From contig NZ_LRML01000008.1 of the NCBI RefSeq assembly GCF_001647285.1, positions 124,001 to 188,000 on the forward strand: a stretch of 64,000 nucleotides of DNA. The letters are read 5' to 3'. A model generated the notes under the pieces. It was not told where the DNA came from. It searched no databases and was given only the letters and a program-made list of their open reading frames with translations. The stretch comes from Rufibacter roseus. Its GTDB lineage: Bacteria; Bacteroidota; Bacteroidia; Cytophagales; Hymenobacteraceae. Made by a program: the position numbers and the translations under genes. Positions 53,250 to 62,025 of the stretch are shown here, one piece after another; positions within the stretch are counted from its first letter, which is position 1; the number at the start of each line of letters is the position of its first letter.

Positions 53250-53923
53250 GTAGTTAAGTAGGGTTCTAAGGCACAAACTTTCAATTTTTAAGCAGGCAGT
53301 ACCATCAATAAAGAAGTGAAATGGACAAAAAGGCAGGTGAAGCGGACACGGTTGTCCTTAGAGAGAAATGCCTGTTGGATACAAGAGAAGTATCCAGAAA
53401 TATTAATGGTACATGTAATTTCTAGACTAGAAGTAGTTGAAATGGAGCGAACCTGCAGTGGAGATAGAAATATTCCTAATCGGTTTTCAAAACGAAGTAA
53501 CTCCGTTTTACTAAAATGTAAAGGACCGCTCCTTCAATTGATTACATATTTCTTTATTAAATAAACCTTAATTTGCTAATAAGTACTACATGTAGTAAAA
53601 GAGGAATTGCCTAAGCGGTTAAATTATTTCAAGACACGGCTTACTAAAAGATTTGTCTAATATAACGGCTACTTATTTTTACATTTTTCCAATTCATTAT
53701 AAAGTTTAATTAAATGCCTTCACTAATATCTACTTGGTTTTACTGGGTCACGGTTTCGGATTATTGTATCAAGCGCCAATCTTGCTAATGATATGACCTT
53801 AAAAGGATCGAGCACAACTTGCAGTGGATTAGAGTGAAATACATTTCTCGGGCTGCTCCATTTTTTAAAATGCGACTAAACCTAAAGGTCTATTTAGTAT
53901 TCTCTACTGAGTGTTATTTAGTA
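53250..53923. other. Intergenic region at the island border, about 670 bp
   Basis: It is AT-rich and has no supported gene. An 82-codon plus frame at 53316-53564 lacks protein character. Short open pieces after 53780 may be remains of the N-terminal half of the integrase that follows, but they could not be aligned with confidence. Confidence 0.5.
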
Positions 53924-53938
53924 CTTAGGGCTTAGGAT

Positions 53939-54379
53939 TTGCTATCGCTTAGATGGAAAGACCTGCTTGGGAAAGATGATTTGATAATTGTAGAAAGAAA
54001 AATCAAGAAGAAGCGTTGCCTGATCATCAACCAGAACCTGAGGGATGCTTTGGCCCATTTCAAAGCAGAACTGGGAGAGCAAGGTAAGTTCAACCCGCAT
54101 GAATACCAATTTAGGAACAGGAGAGGGGAAAAGTTTACGATACAGCACCTGAATGCGATTTTGAGGGATACCTTCACCCAATACCGGATAAGGGTACAGA
54201 ACAGCAGTTCGCATACTCTACGGAAAACATTCGGGAACCGGGTTTGGGAGATGGACAGGAAATCGGAGAGGAGGTTAGTGTATTTATCGTAGGTTTTCTC
54301 CCGCTCTACCTTAGCAATTACAAAAAGGTAAATCGGCATTATCTAGGAGGACATCCAGAATGTCTATCTTAACTTATAA
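53939..54379 (+). pseudogene. Tyrosine integrase pseudogene, C-terminal half
   Basis: The frame starts inside the catalytic domain (LLSLRWKDLLG, the R1 region) and runs through SHTLRKTFGNRVWEM (the HxxR box) to RLVYLS. Reading on through three stops gives VFSRSTLAITKR, IGI and EDIQNVYLNL, ending at 54379. The stops replace Glu (TAG, 54290), the catalytic Tyr of KRYIGI (TAA, 54329) and Gln (TAG, 54344), each one base from the expected codon. The N-terminal arm is missing or unreadable. It is dead, and marks the left end of the accessory island. Confidence 0.88.
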
Positions 54380-54383
54380 TATA

Positions 54384-54411
54384 AAAGGCCTGTTCCTTTG
54401 GGACAGGCCTT
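54384..54411 (+). terminator. Intrinsic terminator after the integrase remnant
   Basis: AAGGCCTGT and ACAGGCCTT stem with a short loop, 5 bp past the ancestral integrase stop. Confidence 0.7.
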
Positions 54412-54811
54412 CCTTCAACTCTTGTTATTTTTATAATGCTCTAAAGGTTTTGTTACATATGTGAAAGCAACTGCGTTTGCTGAAAAATGCTTCCGGAGTT
54501 CCTGGTTCAATAATACAGGTCATTTAGAGAGAAAGCCGGGAGAGTTACTCGAGGACCGAGTAACAACAGGGTAGCAAAAAATGGGCAACCATAGGCTAAA
54601 TATAACAAACTAAGGCAAAGCTGATTTATTGTAACAGGTTGATTAAGTTGTTGTATATCATTGGCTGCCTCATTTTGCAAAACTTATTTACCGATGCAGA
54701 AAGTGAATAAAGGGGGTATATATTTAAAAATCAGACTGATAAGATTGTTAAGGTAACATAAGGGTAACAAGAATTTACTGTAATGCCCTTCCATATTACC
54801 TTTTTAAGGAG
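54412..54811. other. Intergenic region, 400 bp
   Basis: It contains an exact dyad GTTACTCG/CGAGTAAC (54544-54564) with a 5-bp centre, of unknown role (possible operator or att-like core). Nothing else is recognised. Confidence 0.45.
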
Positions 54812-56728
54812 CTATTTATCACCAAAAAAGCGCATAACCATGGGTGACGGTATATAAATATTATCCACCACACTCTCATTCAAATCTTTGGCACTCTCTA
54901 AAAGATTGTCAATGAGTACTTCTTTTTGTTTGAAAGGTATGTCTGTAGAATTACTTAATAAATCGTTTATGTCATTTAAAATAGAATCTCCAAACTGGAA
55001 CAGAAGCTGAACAAACACTAAGTTGAAAAATTCAGCCTGTTCAGCACGTATACACATAAAGAAAAAATGAACCCATGTTTCTCTATCTACTTCACTTAAA
55101 ATAGCAGCGTTTTTCAGAGCATAAAATGCCTCATAGAATTCACCCTTACTTTCATATAAATACCCTAATTCCCTCCAAGCATAGTAATTAAGTGGGTAAG
55201 CTTCAATTGATTTTTTATATATATCTATGTCTTTAGACTCATAAGCATTATGATATAGCTCATTTGAAAGTGACTTATCTAAAGCAGTTTCATTAAATCC
55301 CATTTTGATAAATTCGTTGCACATATCATGTAGCATAGATTGGTATGGACTTGGCATTTTATCCATTTCAACTACTTCTTTCAAAAAGTAATGATAAGAT
55401 TCTTTTGCATCCTTATACTTACCTTGCCACAGCAAACAATCCGCATACAAAGCATGTGTGAAGGGTAAATTTAATTTTTCTGTATCCAGTTCAATAGATT
55501 TTTTATAAAAACGTTCTGCATAAAAATAATGTTCACTAACGAATAGCATACCTGCAAATTCATGCCACCAGTAATACCTATTCAAATATTCTGGATTATG
55601 TTTCCTTGCTAAATTATAATAATGAACAGCAAAAAGGAATTCATTCTGAATCCTATATACATTTCCTAAATTATAACTAGTAACACCTTTATCTTCTGAA
55701 TCTGGGAAGATATTATTTGCGCGGATAAGGTTATCCTTGTAAGACTCGATAGTTATATTATTTCCAAATAGTGCAGAATTTAGACAATTGAAATCTTTTA
55801 TTAGTTTTTCTTTAAGTGTTACTTCTATTAATTTCTGTAATTCGAACATATAGTTCTTGCTAGCTGCAAAATACCCAATCTCTAATAGTGTAAACTCATT
55901 TTTATACGCTCCATTATACAGGGCTAAAATCTTTTGCAATAATTGCAAACTACTTTGAGGGGATAAATGTAAGAAAGCAGAAGTTATAAAGAATAATATC
56001 TCAGATTCAGCTTTGTTCATTGCGCTACTATCTACAATTGGGCTAGTAATAAAGCTATACTCTTTGTCACTTATATTTTCTAAAACATATTTGTCTCCAT
56101 TTATATCAATCTTTACTTTTAAACCTTTGTCATACTCGTTTAAGCTTATACTAATCTTAAAAGGATAATACGCGCAATCCAAACCATACGAATTCGGATA
56201 ATATTTTTCAATCCATCGAATGATTCTACGTTCAAATGCTTTCTCATAGTTACTTTTAGAATTAAAAACTACTTGAATACGTTTAGATATTTCCTTAGTA
56301 AAACTACTTTCCAATCTGTTAAAAAAATCTCTATCTATAAAATGCTTTGTATCCAATTTTATAAGCACAGTAGCTTGACCTTCTTTTATTTTTAAGCAGT
56401 CAAGTAGGTTATTTGCCCAAATACCCCAAAATCTTTTTTCATTAGTACTATAAAAGACAAGCAATACTGGGTAGTCTAAGCTTTTGTAATAAGAAAGCAT
56501 ATCAACAGCTAATGGTATAGCTATTTTCCCTTCTTTTATATTTTGGCTTGTTCCTTTTAGTTGAACAATGAAGGTTTTACCAGTAGAATTGTGGTTTGTA
56601 AAGATTTCAATATGGATATCTTTGCCATAGTCCTTTGTAAAGTCATTTGCTACCCAAGCATCTGGAACTAATAATGCAAAGGCCTTCCTTGACTCTTCTT
56701 CTATGATATGTTGTTCTACTCTTTTCAT
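54812..56728 (-). CDS. DUF4365 nuclease-like domain fused to TPR repeats
   Basis: 638 residues. The N-terminal ~150 match DUF4365, a PD-(D/E)xK nuclease-like domain. DYGKDIHIEI (Asp37, Glu41) and FIVQLKGTS (Gln56-x-Lys58) are its active-site pattern. From about 270 to 600 the chain is helical and TPR-like, with repeats such as TSYNLGNVYRIQNEFLFAVH, FTHALYADCLLWQGKYKDAK and YAWRELGYLYESKGEFYEAF. It is cytosolic, with no signal or membrane segment. It is strongly AT-rich compared with the core genes, and lies between an integrase remnant and cassette-like genes. DUF4365 proteins occur in defence islands, so a nuclease acting in defence is possible but unproven. Confidence 0.75.
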   Translation of the reverse strand: MKRVEQHIIEEESRKAFALLVPDAWVANDFTKDYGKDIHIEIFTNHNSTGKTFIVQLKGTSQNIKEGKIAIPLAVDMLSYYKSLDYPVLLVFYSTNEKRFWGIWANNLLDCLKIKEGQATVLIKLDTKHFIDRDFFNRLESSFTKEISKRIQVVFNSKSNYEKAFERRIIRWIEKYYPNSYGLDCAYYPFKISISLNEYDKGLKVKIDINGDKYVLENISDKEYSFITSPIVDSSAMNKAESEILFFITSAFLHLSPQSSLQLLQKILALYNGAYKNEFTLLEIGYFAASKNYMFELQKLIEVTLKEKLIKDFNCLNSALFGNNITIESYKDNLIRANNIFPDSEDKGVTSYNLGNVYRIQNEFLFAVHYYNLARKHNPEYLNRYYWWHEFAGMLFVSEHYFYAERFYKKSIELDTEKLNLPFTHALYADCLLWQGKYKDAKESYHYFLKEVVEMDKMPSPYQSMLHDMCNEFIKMGFNETALDKSLSNELYHNAYESKDIDIYKKSIEAYPLNYYAWRELGYLYESKGEFYEAFYALKNAAILSEVDRETWVHFFFMCIRAEQAEFFNLVFVQLLFQFGDSILNDINDLLSNSTDIPFKQKEVLIDNLLESAKDLNESVVDNIYIPSPMVMRFFGDK

Positions 56729-56870
56729 TTAATTCATTAAATATTATAAATAATTGTATGCCGTTTTCTCTTATGTATTTATCTTAAAATGCATTGAAAA
56801 AATTTATAATTATTTCACAACCTTCATGATAAAAGAAAAATAAAGTTAAATTCTATATGGTAATAATATG

Positions 56871-56915
56871 AATGCCCCTACAACTGCCCTTTATTGGAGC
56901 GCTTGGAAGGGCATT
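56871..56915. repeat. Imperfect palindrome upstream of the DUF4365 gene
   Basis: AATGCCCCTACAA and TTGGAAGGGCATT pair at 11 of 13 positions around a GC-rich centre. It is about 140 bp upstream of the DUF4365 start and could be a terminator of the preceding cassette genes. Confidence 0.6.
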
Positions 56916-56932
56916 TTCTGTTCCATTAAATT

Positions 56933-56984
56933 ATTTAACGTGCGAGGCCGTCGGCCAAAGCATGGCTTATGCACCTTGTTACAG
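56933..56984 (-). other. attC-like recombination site, candidate 3
   Basis: On the minus strand it runs TGTAACAAGGTGCATAAGCC to GCACGTTAAAT. TAAC and GTTA ends pair, GTGC/GCAC pair inside, and a GGCC-GAC-GGCC tip closes it. The end GTTAAAT fits the core GTTRRRY. It begins 3 bp past the stop of the 56988 gene and closely resembles the site at 58775. Confidence 0.5.
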
Positions 56985-56987
56985 AAG

Positions 56988-57812
56988 TTATTTTTTATAA
57001 ATTATATCCTTTGGGATAAATTTTTGTTTATTGAATTCTGCTATTGATTCTTCTATACCCTCTATTTGCTTAAATGCTTTGGGTTTATGTCCAGTTTTTA
57101 ATGTCAAAAACTCTGTAAGAAATTTTTCTCCAAAAGTATTTACAAAAGAATAAAGTTCATCAGATACGATTGTCTCCCCTTGGTCATCCACTTTAGTATA
57201 GATTGGCACCCAAATAGTGTGGTCCAACTCGGAATCTTCTTTGTAAGTTGCTTGATTGATTGTTAAATAAATTATTACATCAAATGAAGACTCCTTGAAT
57301 TTTCGTCCTATCAAGTCAGATATCACGGCAAGGAACCCTTGATTTGTAAAAAAATAATTTCCATCATTTATCAAGAATACAATTCCATTTGCGTTCTTTT
57401 TATTTAATGTCTTTTTAGTTTCTTCTATTTGTTTGTTTGCTTTGTAAATGGCACGCTCGATTGTTTTAGATGCTCTTTCAATCATATCATCAATACACTT
57501 CTGAGGTAATTGATTACCTCTAAAAGTATATTCTTTCAGGTCTTCTCCTGTCATCAAACCATTTGCTATCCATTTTTCAAATAATTCCATTAAACGAGGA
57601 ATATCTTCAGGCTCTGAAAAAATGTCTTTTTCAAATGTCTTTAATTCTGCAACAATTACTGGATGTTCAAAAAAGAAATCTGCATTCTGTCGGTCTGTTT
57701 TATAGCTTTCTAATTTTTCTACTACTGTACCGCCATAATATTCGACGTATTCTGAAAATAGACTTTCAACATCAGGAAAAAAAGGTCTGGTAAATTCTTG
57801 AGGTTCGTTCAT
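56988..57812 (-). CDS. Unknown protein with a PD-(D/E)xK-like motif
   Basis: 274 residues, not assigned to a named family. Residues 40-60 read RQNADFFFEHPVIVAELKTF: an Asp, ten residues, then E-L-K after a hydrophobic strand, which is how many PD-(D/E)xK nucleases look. A long helix (about 118-140, many Lys/Glu) and FDVIIYLTIN with later WVPIYTKVDD complete an alpha/beta fold. It starts 10 bp after one attC-like site and ends 3 bp before another, as a gene cassette would. It is AT-rich and cytosolic. Nuclease activity is inferred from one motif only. Confidence 0.68.
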   Translation of the reverse strand: MNEPQEFTRPFFPDVESLFSEYVEYYGGTVVEKLESYKTDRQNADFFFEHPVIVAELKTFEKDIFSEPEDIPRLMELFEKWIANGLMTGEDLKEYTFRGNQLPQKCIDDMIERASKTIERAIYKANKQIEETKKTLNKKNANGIVFLINDGNYFFTNQGFLAVISDLIGRKFKESSFDVIIYLTINQATYKEDSELDHTIWVPIYTKVDDQGETIVSDELYSFVNTFGEKFLTEFLTLKTGHKPKAFKQIEGIEESIAEFNKQKFIPKDIIYKK

Positions 57813-57821
57813 ATAATTTCT

Positions 57822-57888
57822 GCTAATGGTTAGGCTAAACGGCGGCGGAGACCGTCGTGAGATGCTGCCGTTTAGGTGTCGTTATACG
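57822..57888 (-). other. attC-like recombination site, candidate 2 (best)
   Basis: On the minus strand it begins GTATAACGACACCTAAACGG and ends CGTTTAGCCTAACCATTAGC. The CTAAACGGC/GCCGTTTAG boxes pair perfectly (9 bp). The outer TATAAC/ATTAG boxes pair weakly. The unpaired spacers are 5 and about 6 nt. That R-spacer-L plan is the fold of integron attC sites. It lies 21 bp past the 57910 gene stop. Confidence 0.6.
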
Positions 57889-57909
57889 ATATTTTTTTTC
57901 AATAACAAA

Positions 57910-58731
57910 TTAACTTCTCAAAAGGCGATTAGTCCAATTTGCATCAAGTGAACTAAGTCTGCTCTTTTTAATTCCAAGCCAGTTACTTCTTGAAAAGTAT
58001 TCTGCTCTTAGTAAAAAGCGACTAAGCTTAATGGCTAATAATAATTTAGATAAGCCATTTATTCTGATTGTTTCAGAAAACACACGAGTTCTATTTAATT
58101 TGCCAGTAACTTTTTTTGAGTTTGCAGCACTCTGCATTTCATCAGGAGGTAAATCTTCTAATCGAGCTGCTTCCGCCCATAACAAGTCTATTAGAATTAG
58201 GCATCTTCTGCGAAGCCCGTCGTGGTATACAAGCCAATCCTGCATTTCATTTCTAATTGAGCTATGCTTTTCTGACTCTAATTCTGATGAGAAATAATGT
58301 TGGTAACTTGGTTCTAGCAACTGCCTTAATGGTCTACTTTGTCGTAAAAAACCAGTCCCAAAAATTGGATATGTATCTGAAACGGTTAAATGACCCTGTA
58401 ATATTCTGGTTGAAACTTCTCCTAAAAGGCCGAAAATATTTTGGACACTTTCAAGTGCCCAAATTGTTGGGGCTGAATAACTATGTTGGTCGGTAAGTTC
58501 TTTAAGTTTGCTTAATCTTTTATTATTAACTACTTGGTAATATTCTCCTTCAACTCTTCCTATAAAAATAACATTTCCCCAATAGGGCTTTAATTTATTC
58601 CAAAGTTGTCTGTATTCTGTAATTAATGCTATTCTTGTTTGACGTTTTTGAGATATAAGAACAAAAACCTGTGCAAGTCCAACAATTACTAATAATACGG
58701 TTGCTAAGGCAGTCAATGTAGCGTCACTCAT
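57910..58731 (-). CDS. Unknown protein with one N-terminal membrane helix
   Basis: 273 residues. The N-terminus has a single helix (LTALATVLLVIVGLAQVFVL) followed by a basic stretch (SQKRQTRIALITEYRQLWNK), then a mostly helical cytosolic region. No family is recognised; the layout of one helix and a helical body resembles small membrane-anchored proteins of defence or signalling loci. It ends 21 bp before an attC-like palindrome and starts 44 bp after another. AT-rich. Confidence 0.68.
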   Translation of the reverse strand: MSDATLTALATVLLVIVGLAQVFVLISQKRQTRIALITEYRQLWNKLKPYWGNVIFIGRVEGEYYQVVNNKRLSKLKELTDQHSYSAPTIWALESVQNIFGLLGEVSTRILQGHLTVSDTYPIFGTGFLRQSRPLRQLLEPSYQHYFSSELESEKHSSIRNEMQDWLVYHDGLRRRCLILIDLLWAEAARLEDLPPDEMQSAANSKKVTGKLNRTRVFSETIRINGLSKLLLAIKLSRFLLRAEYFSRSNWLGIKKSRLSSLDANWTNRLLRS

Positions 58732-58774
58732 TTGCTTATTCTATATTTTAGTAAGCTTTAATTATTTAAATACC

Positions 58775-58845
58775 GCATAATGGCCTAGTTAATGAGTCGT
58801 GCAAGACCTTCGGCTGTAGCATGGCTTATACACCTTGTTATAGGC
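58775..58845 (-). other. attC-like recombination site, candidate 1
   Basis: On the minus strand it starts GCCTATAACAAGGTGTATAAG and ends in TAACTAGGCCATTATGC (joined by a ~33-nt middle). The outer boxes TATAA/TTATG pair, and GCCTA/TAGGC gives a further dyad. It starts 9 bp past the stop of the 58854 gene. It shares a ~20-bp block with candidate 3. Confidence 0.5.
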
Positions 58846-58853
58846 TGTGCTTT

Positions 58854-59603
58854 TTATACGTACTTTATTAATTTTTCTGTTGTTAAATTAGCGAGTTCCC
58901 CGTTTTTAATTGTTATAAGAAAGCGGTAATTTATATTTCTAAAACAAACAACTTCTACGCCAGTCTTATTCTTGTTATAACTTTCAAGAAATAAACTTTC
59001 AGGTAGTATGTTGTATTCATTAGCAATTTTTTTTCTAATTTGTGTTGGCAACTTAAATCGCTGTATGCTGCTTTTAGGAAAGCCCAAGGATACTAATTTA
59101 TCAATTATCAAAACCGACATACTGGAGGCAATACCAATTAAATAATTATCCCAAAAACCAGTTGCACCCCATTCATATAAATATTCTGATTTAATAACAG
59201 TCTGCTGATAGTCATGTAGAAAATCTAAATCCTTTTCTGAATAGTGCCCAGCGACAGCATCATCTCCAATAATTAAATAATCTGGTTCATGGTCCGTTGT
59301 GAATAGATTATCAATTAATTGTTCGTTAGTTACAAGTAAGTCTTGGCTCTGATAAATTAGTTCTTTGAAATAATCACCCTCTCTAAAAAAGTCTATTAAT
59401 TCTATTATTGTATAATTTTCAAAGTTGTAAGTTATAATTTGAATTCCTTCAATTGCCATTTGTCTACCTGCGTGGTGTAAGAAGTCTAAAACCCAACTCC
59501 TTTCCATTTCTGTTTCAAAAACGATGCTTCCAAAATATATCTTGTCACTTGAATGTGAGGCCTTTTCGGTAAGTGTATAAATGTCTATCTTAAATTTATT
59601 CAT
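58854..59603 (-). CDS. Unknown soluble protein
   Basis: 249 residues, no recognised family, no signal or membrane segment. The sequence is alpha/beta in character, rich in Ile, Leu, Tyr and Asp, with the fairly hydrophobic stretch NYLIGIASSMSVLIIDKLVS near 155. It is AT-rich. It is the first of the three minus-strand genes each followed by an attC-like site, and another small inverted repeat lies 36 bp upstream of its start. Confidence 0.66.
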   Translation of the reverse strand: MNKFKIDIYTLTEKASHSSDKIYFGSIVFETEMERSWVLDFLHHAGRQMAIEGIQIITYNFENYTIIELIDFFREGDYFKELIYQSQDLLVTNEQLIDNLFTTDHEPDYLIIGDDAVAGHYSEKDLDFLHDYQQTVIKSEYLYEWGATGFWDNYLIGIASSMSVLIIDKLVSLGFPKSSIQRFKLPTQIRKKIANEYNILPESLFLESYNKNKTGVEVVCFRNINYRFLITIKNGELANLTTEKLIKYV

Positions 59604-60348
59604 ATTAGTTTGTAATCTTTAGCCTTGGATATTATTACTGGATAAACGGAGTTCGTTCCTGTTATTGGCACAATGCGCGGAAATTGCTTTGCCACTGGTT
59701 TCAATGTTTCTTTTTTGCGATTCGCCTAAACCAATTTTCAATGTAACGATTTATCCCTGCACCGCAAAATATCCTTCAAAATGGCTGTGAAAGGGTTTTT
59801 CTTAAGCCTTTTTTAAGTTGCTAATCCCAAAGGCACATGTTAAACATGGTTAACAAAGAAGCGGCTATCCGTTTATAAAAGTTATTGACCATATATCCCT
59901 GAATAGCCATACCTTCTAAATTTTTTAAATTTAAAAAAATCTGTTGTTATACCGTTTTTCTGAAAGGCTTGGTCACGTGCCCCTGTATGCAGTTGAAACA
60001 CTCTGCAAAAACATTTCAAATAGGTTTTCCATCACTCTCCTTTAAAAACGGCACTTAAACAGGTAGGGTAAAGCTGTTTAAGGCGGTTTGACACACATAC
60101 ATATTGAAAAGAAAACCTTAGGTAAACAGGTGTAAACCTAAGAAGAACAGACTTCTCAAATGGCCTTTTCACCATTTAAATCAAACGGCAGGACAGTGTT
60201 TTGCAGGTATTCCTCTTGGATTTCCGTCGCAAAAGGTAAGTTCTACTTTTTTTTAAATCCCCTAAAAATACCTCCCCAAACCTACTTTCACTTGCACGAG
60301 TCGTGGGTATCTTTACTGTACAATTAAATTTCATATCAAATACAGTAA
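59604..60348. promoter_or_regulatory. Region with stacked inverted repeats before the polymerase-like gene
   Basis: 745 bp without a gene. A short imperfect dyad at 59640-59668 may be a worn attC. Closer to the next gene come TTAAACAG/CTGTTTAA (60055-60081), CTTAGGT/ACCTAAG (60117-60142, enclosing two GTAAAC direct repeats) and TTTACTGTA/TACAGTAAA (60312-60349). The last overlaps the A of the start codon. Such stacking suits an operator set or a replication origin; neither is shown. Confidence 0.5.
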
Positions 60349-62025
60349 ATGACATTGGAAAAGACCACTTCAGAGCCTCTAGTAGCCATACCAGAGAATT
60401 TCAACTTAAAAGAGTTTATAACAAAGAACAGTACAAACGGCATAAAGCCATTCAAGGAAAACATTTTATTGTATTTCATGGGTCTTCTCACCTCAGTGCC
60501 CTCACAGGACTTTGACCTTATCACGGAAAGCGGCTATGTGCGCCTTTCCTCTAAGCTTTTGCAGGGCATCGCGCACAACTACCTACAGTACATAGACTAC
60601 ATGGTGAAGTACCGCCTTATTGACCGCATGGAGCAGTATCAGAAGGCAGGAATGCAGACCATGAGGGGAGGCAAGGTGGTGACACTGGAAGGTAAGTGTA
60701 TGGGCTACCGCTTCATGCCCCACTACCAGACAAAGGTAAAGTATGTGGCCTTGAAAGACCAAAGCTTCATCAAACGCCTCTCCAGTAAGGCAGAGGCAAA
60801 GACGGACGGGAAGGACGTTTACCCCTTCCTTCACCGTTGGCTAAATGACAAGAGGCTAAACATAGACATAGAGGGCGCTGAAAAGTTTTTCATGGTGAAT
60901 CTGGGAATAGAGGGCAATGCTTACCCAGAGCCAAACGCACGGATGAAGTTCAACGCCTACATGCACCCTCTGCGGATGCTAAGGGAAGGAAACGGCAACT
61001 TCACCTTTACCATTGACGAGACAGGCAGGAGACTTCACACCCCCTTCACCTACATGAAGCGAGAGGCAAAGCAGTTCATTACGTGGGGGAAGGACAAGAG
61101 GAAACTCGTTAGCCTAGATATCAAAAATTCCCAACCTTATCTTCTATTGGGTCTTTTAAGTGGCAGTTTGTACGGACTGGATAAAGAGTTTACAGGGGCG
61201 TTAAATAATTTAAGAGAAACAAGGGCTGACTATCCTTCGCTTGCCGACCGAAAATTAAATTTAAAATCATTTAATAATTCCGCAAAGGCGTTTCTGGATA
61301 GAATTTCTATGTTAGACAATAGTTCCTCTTCTAACAGGGCTTCCTCTAAGTCTGTATCTATGTCCTTTACCACCCCTTTCTCTCTTAAATGCCTACACAG
61401 TGACTACCAAAGCATCATAGGGCATGTCTTTCTAAGAAGTTCCTCTTCTATGTCTTCCAACATATCTTCTTCCATAATGTTAGTAGATATGTTCAGCAAT
61501 GACATGAAAAACAATGATTCCAGTGTTCTAGAGGACATAATAAGATATCGTGAGGGGGTCACAGACGGTAGCTTTTACCCGAACCTGAGGAAGTGTTTTG
61601 AAGAGGAACTAGGGGTGCCCTACAGCAGCATGAGGGCTTTTAAAGATGAAGTTCTGGCCGTGCTTTACTCAAAGGTGAACGCGGGTGCCTACCTCAATGA
61701 AAGGAAGAGAATATTTGCCAAGCACTACCCCACAGTCATAGCCTTCCTTGACTTGTTGAAGGGGAAGAACTTCCTTGGTGAGAAAAGCTATACTTTGCCA
61801 GTGACCCTGTTGCAACGGTTAGAGTCGCACATGATGCTTGACAGGATTGGCAAGCGCATTGTATCGGAGAAATGTAATTGCCCCATGTTCTTCATCCATG
61901 ACAACCTAGTTGTTTTGGAAGAATACGAGGAATTTGCCACGCGCATAATTAAAGAGGAAATGGAAAAGTGCATTGGGATTGCCCCAATGGTAAACGTAGA
62001 GCCTTGGGCAGGGAAGGAGCTTTAA
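60349..62025 (+). CDS. Family A DNA polymerase-like protein of a mobile element
   Basis: 558 residues, with no named family recalled with certainty. The C-terminal half carries the DNA polymerase I palm/fingers series in order. Motif A-like is LVSLDIKNSQPYLL (Asp257). Motif B-like is RAFKDEVLAVLY (Lys432, Tyr440), followed by AKHYPTVIAFL, as after the O-helix. Then LQRLESHMML (where PolA has QG..AD) and motif C-like FFIHDNLVVLEE (His517-Asp518). No exonuclease domain is seen. A Ser-rich insert (about 324-375, eight or more Ser in runs) splits A from B. It sits alone on the plus strand beside a serine recombinase, so it may replicate the element. Confidence 0.62.
   Translation: MTLEKTTSEPLVAIPENFNLKEFITKNSTNGIKPFKENILLYFMGLLTSVPSQDFDLITESGYVRLSSKLLQGIAHNYLQYIDYMVKYRLIDRMEQYQKAGMQTMRGGKVVTLEGKCMGYRFMPHYQTKVKYVALKDQSFIKRLSSKAEAKTDGKDVYPFLHRWLNDKRLNIDIEGAEKFFMVNLGIEGNAYPEPNARMKFNAYMHPLRMLREGNGNFTFTIDETGRRLHTPFTYMKREAKQFITWGKDKRKLVSLDIKNSQPYLLLGLLSGSLYGLDKEFTGALNNLRETRADYPSLADRKLNLKSFNNSAKAFLDRISMLDNSSSSNRASSKSVSMSFTTPFSLKCLHSDYQSIIGHVFLRSSSSMSSNISSSIMLVDMFSNDMKNNDSSVLEDIIRYREGVTDGSFYPNLRKCFEEELGVPYSSMRAFKDEVLAVLYSKVNAGAYLNERKRIFAKHYPTVIAFLDLLKGKNFLGEKSYTLPVTLLQRLESHMMLDRIGKRIVSEKCNCPMFFIHDNLVVLEEYEEFATRIIKEEMEKCIGIAPMVNVEPWAGKEL

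Noticed and set aside
53316-53564. 82-codon plus frame
   Set aside because: Basic, irregular composition and no recognisable motif; likely chance.
59640-59668. Fourth attC-like site upstream of the 58854-59603 gene
   Set aside because: Only 29 bp with a short imperfect dyad (GGATAAACGGAG / CCTGTTATTGG); too short and weak to call, mentioned only as a possible worn site.
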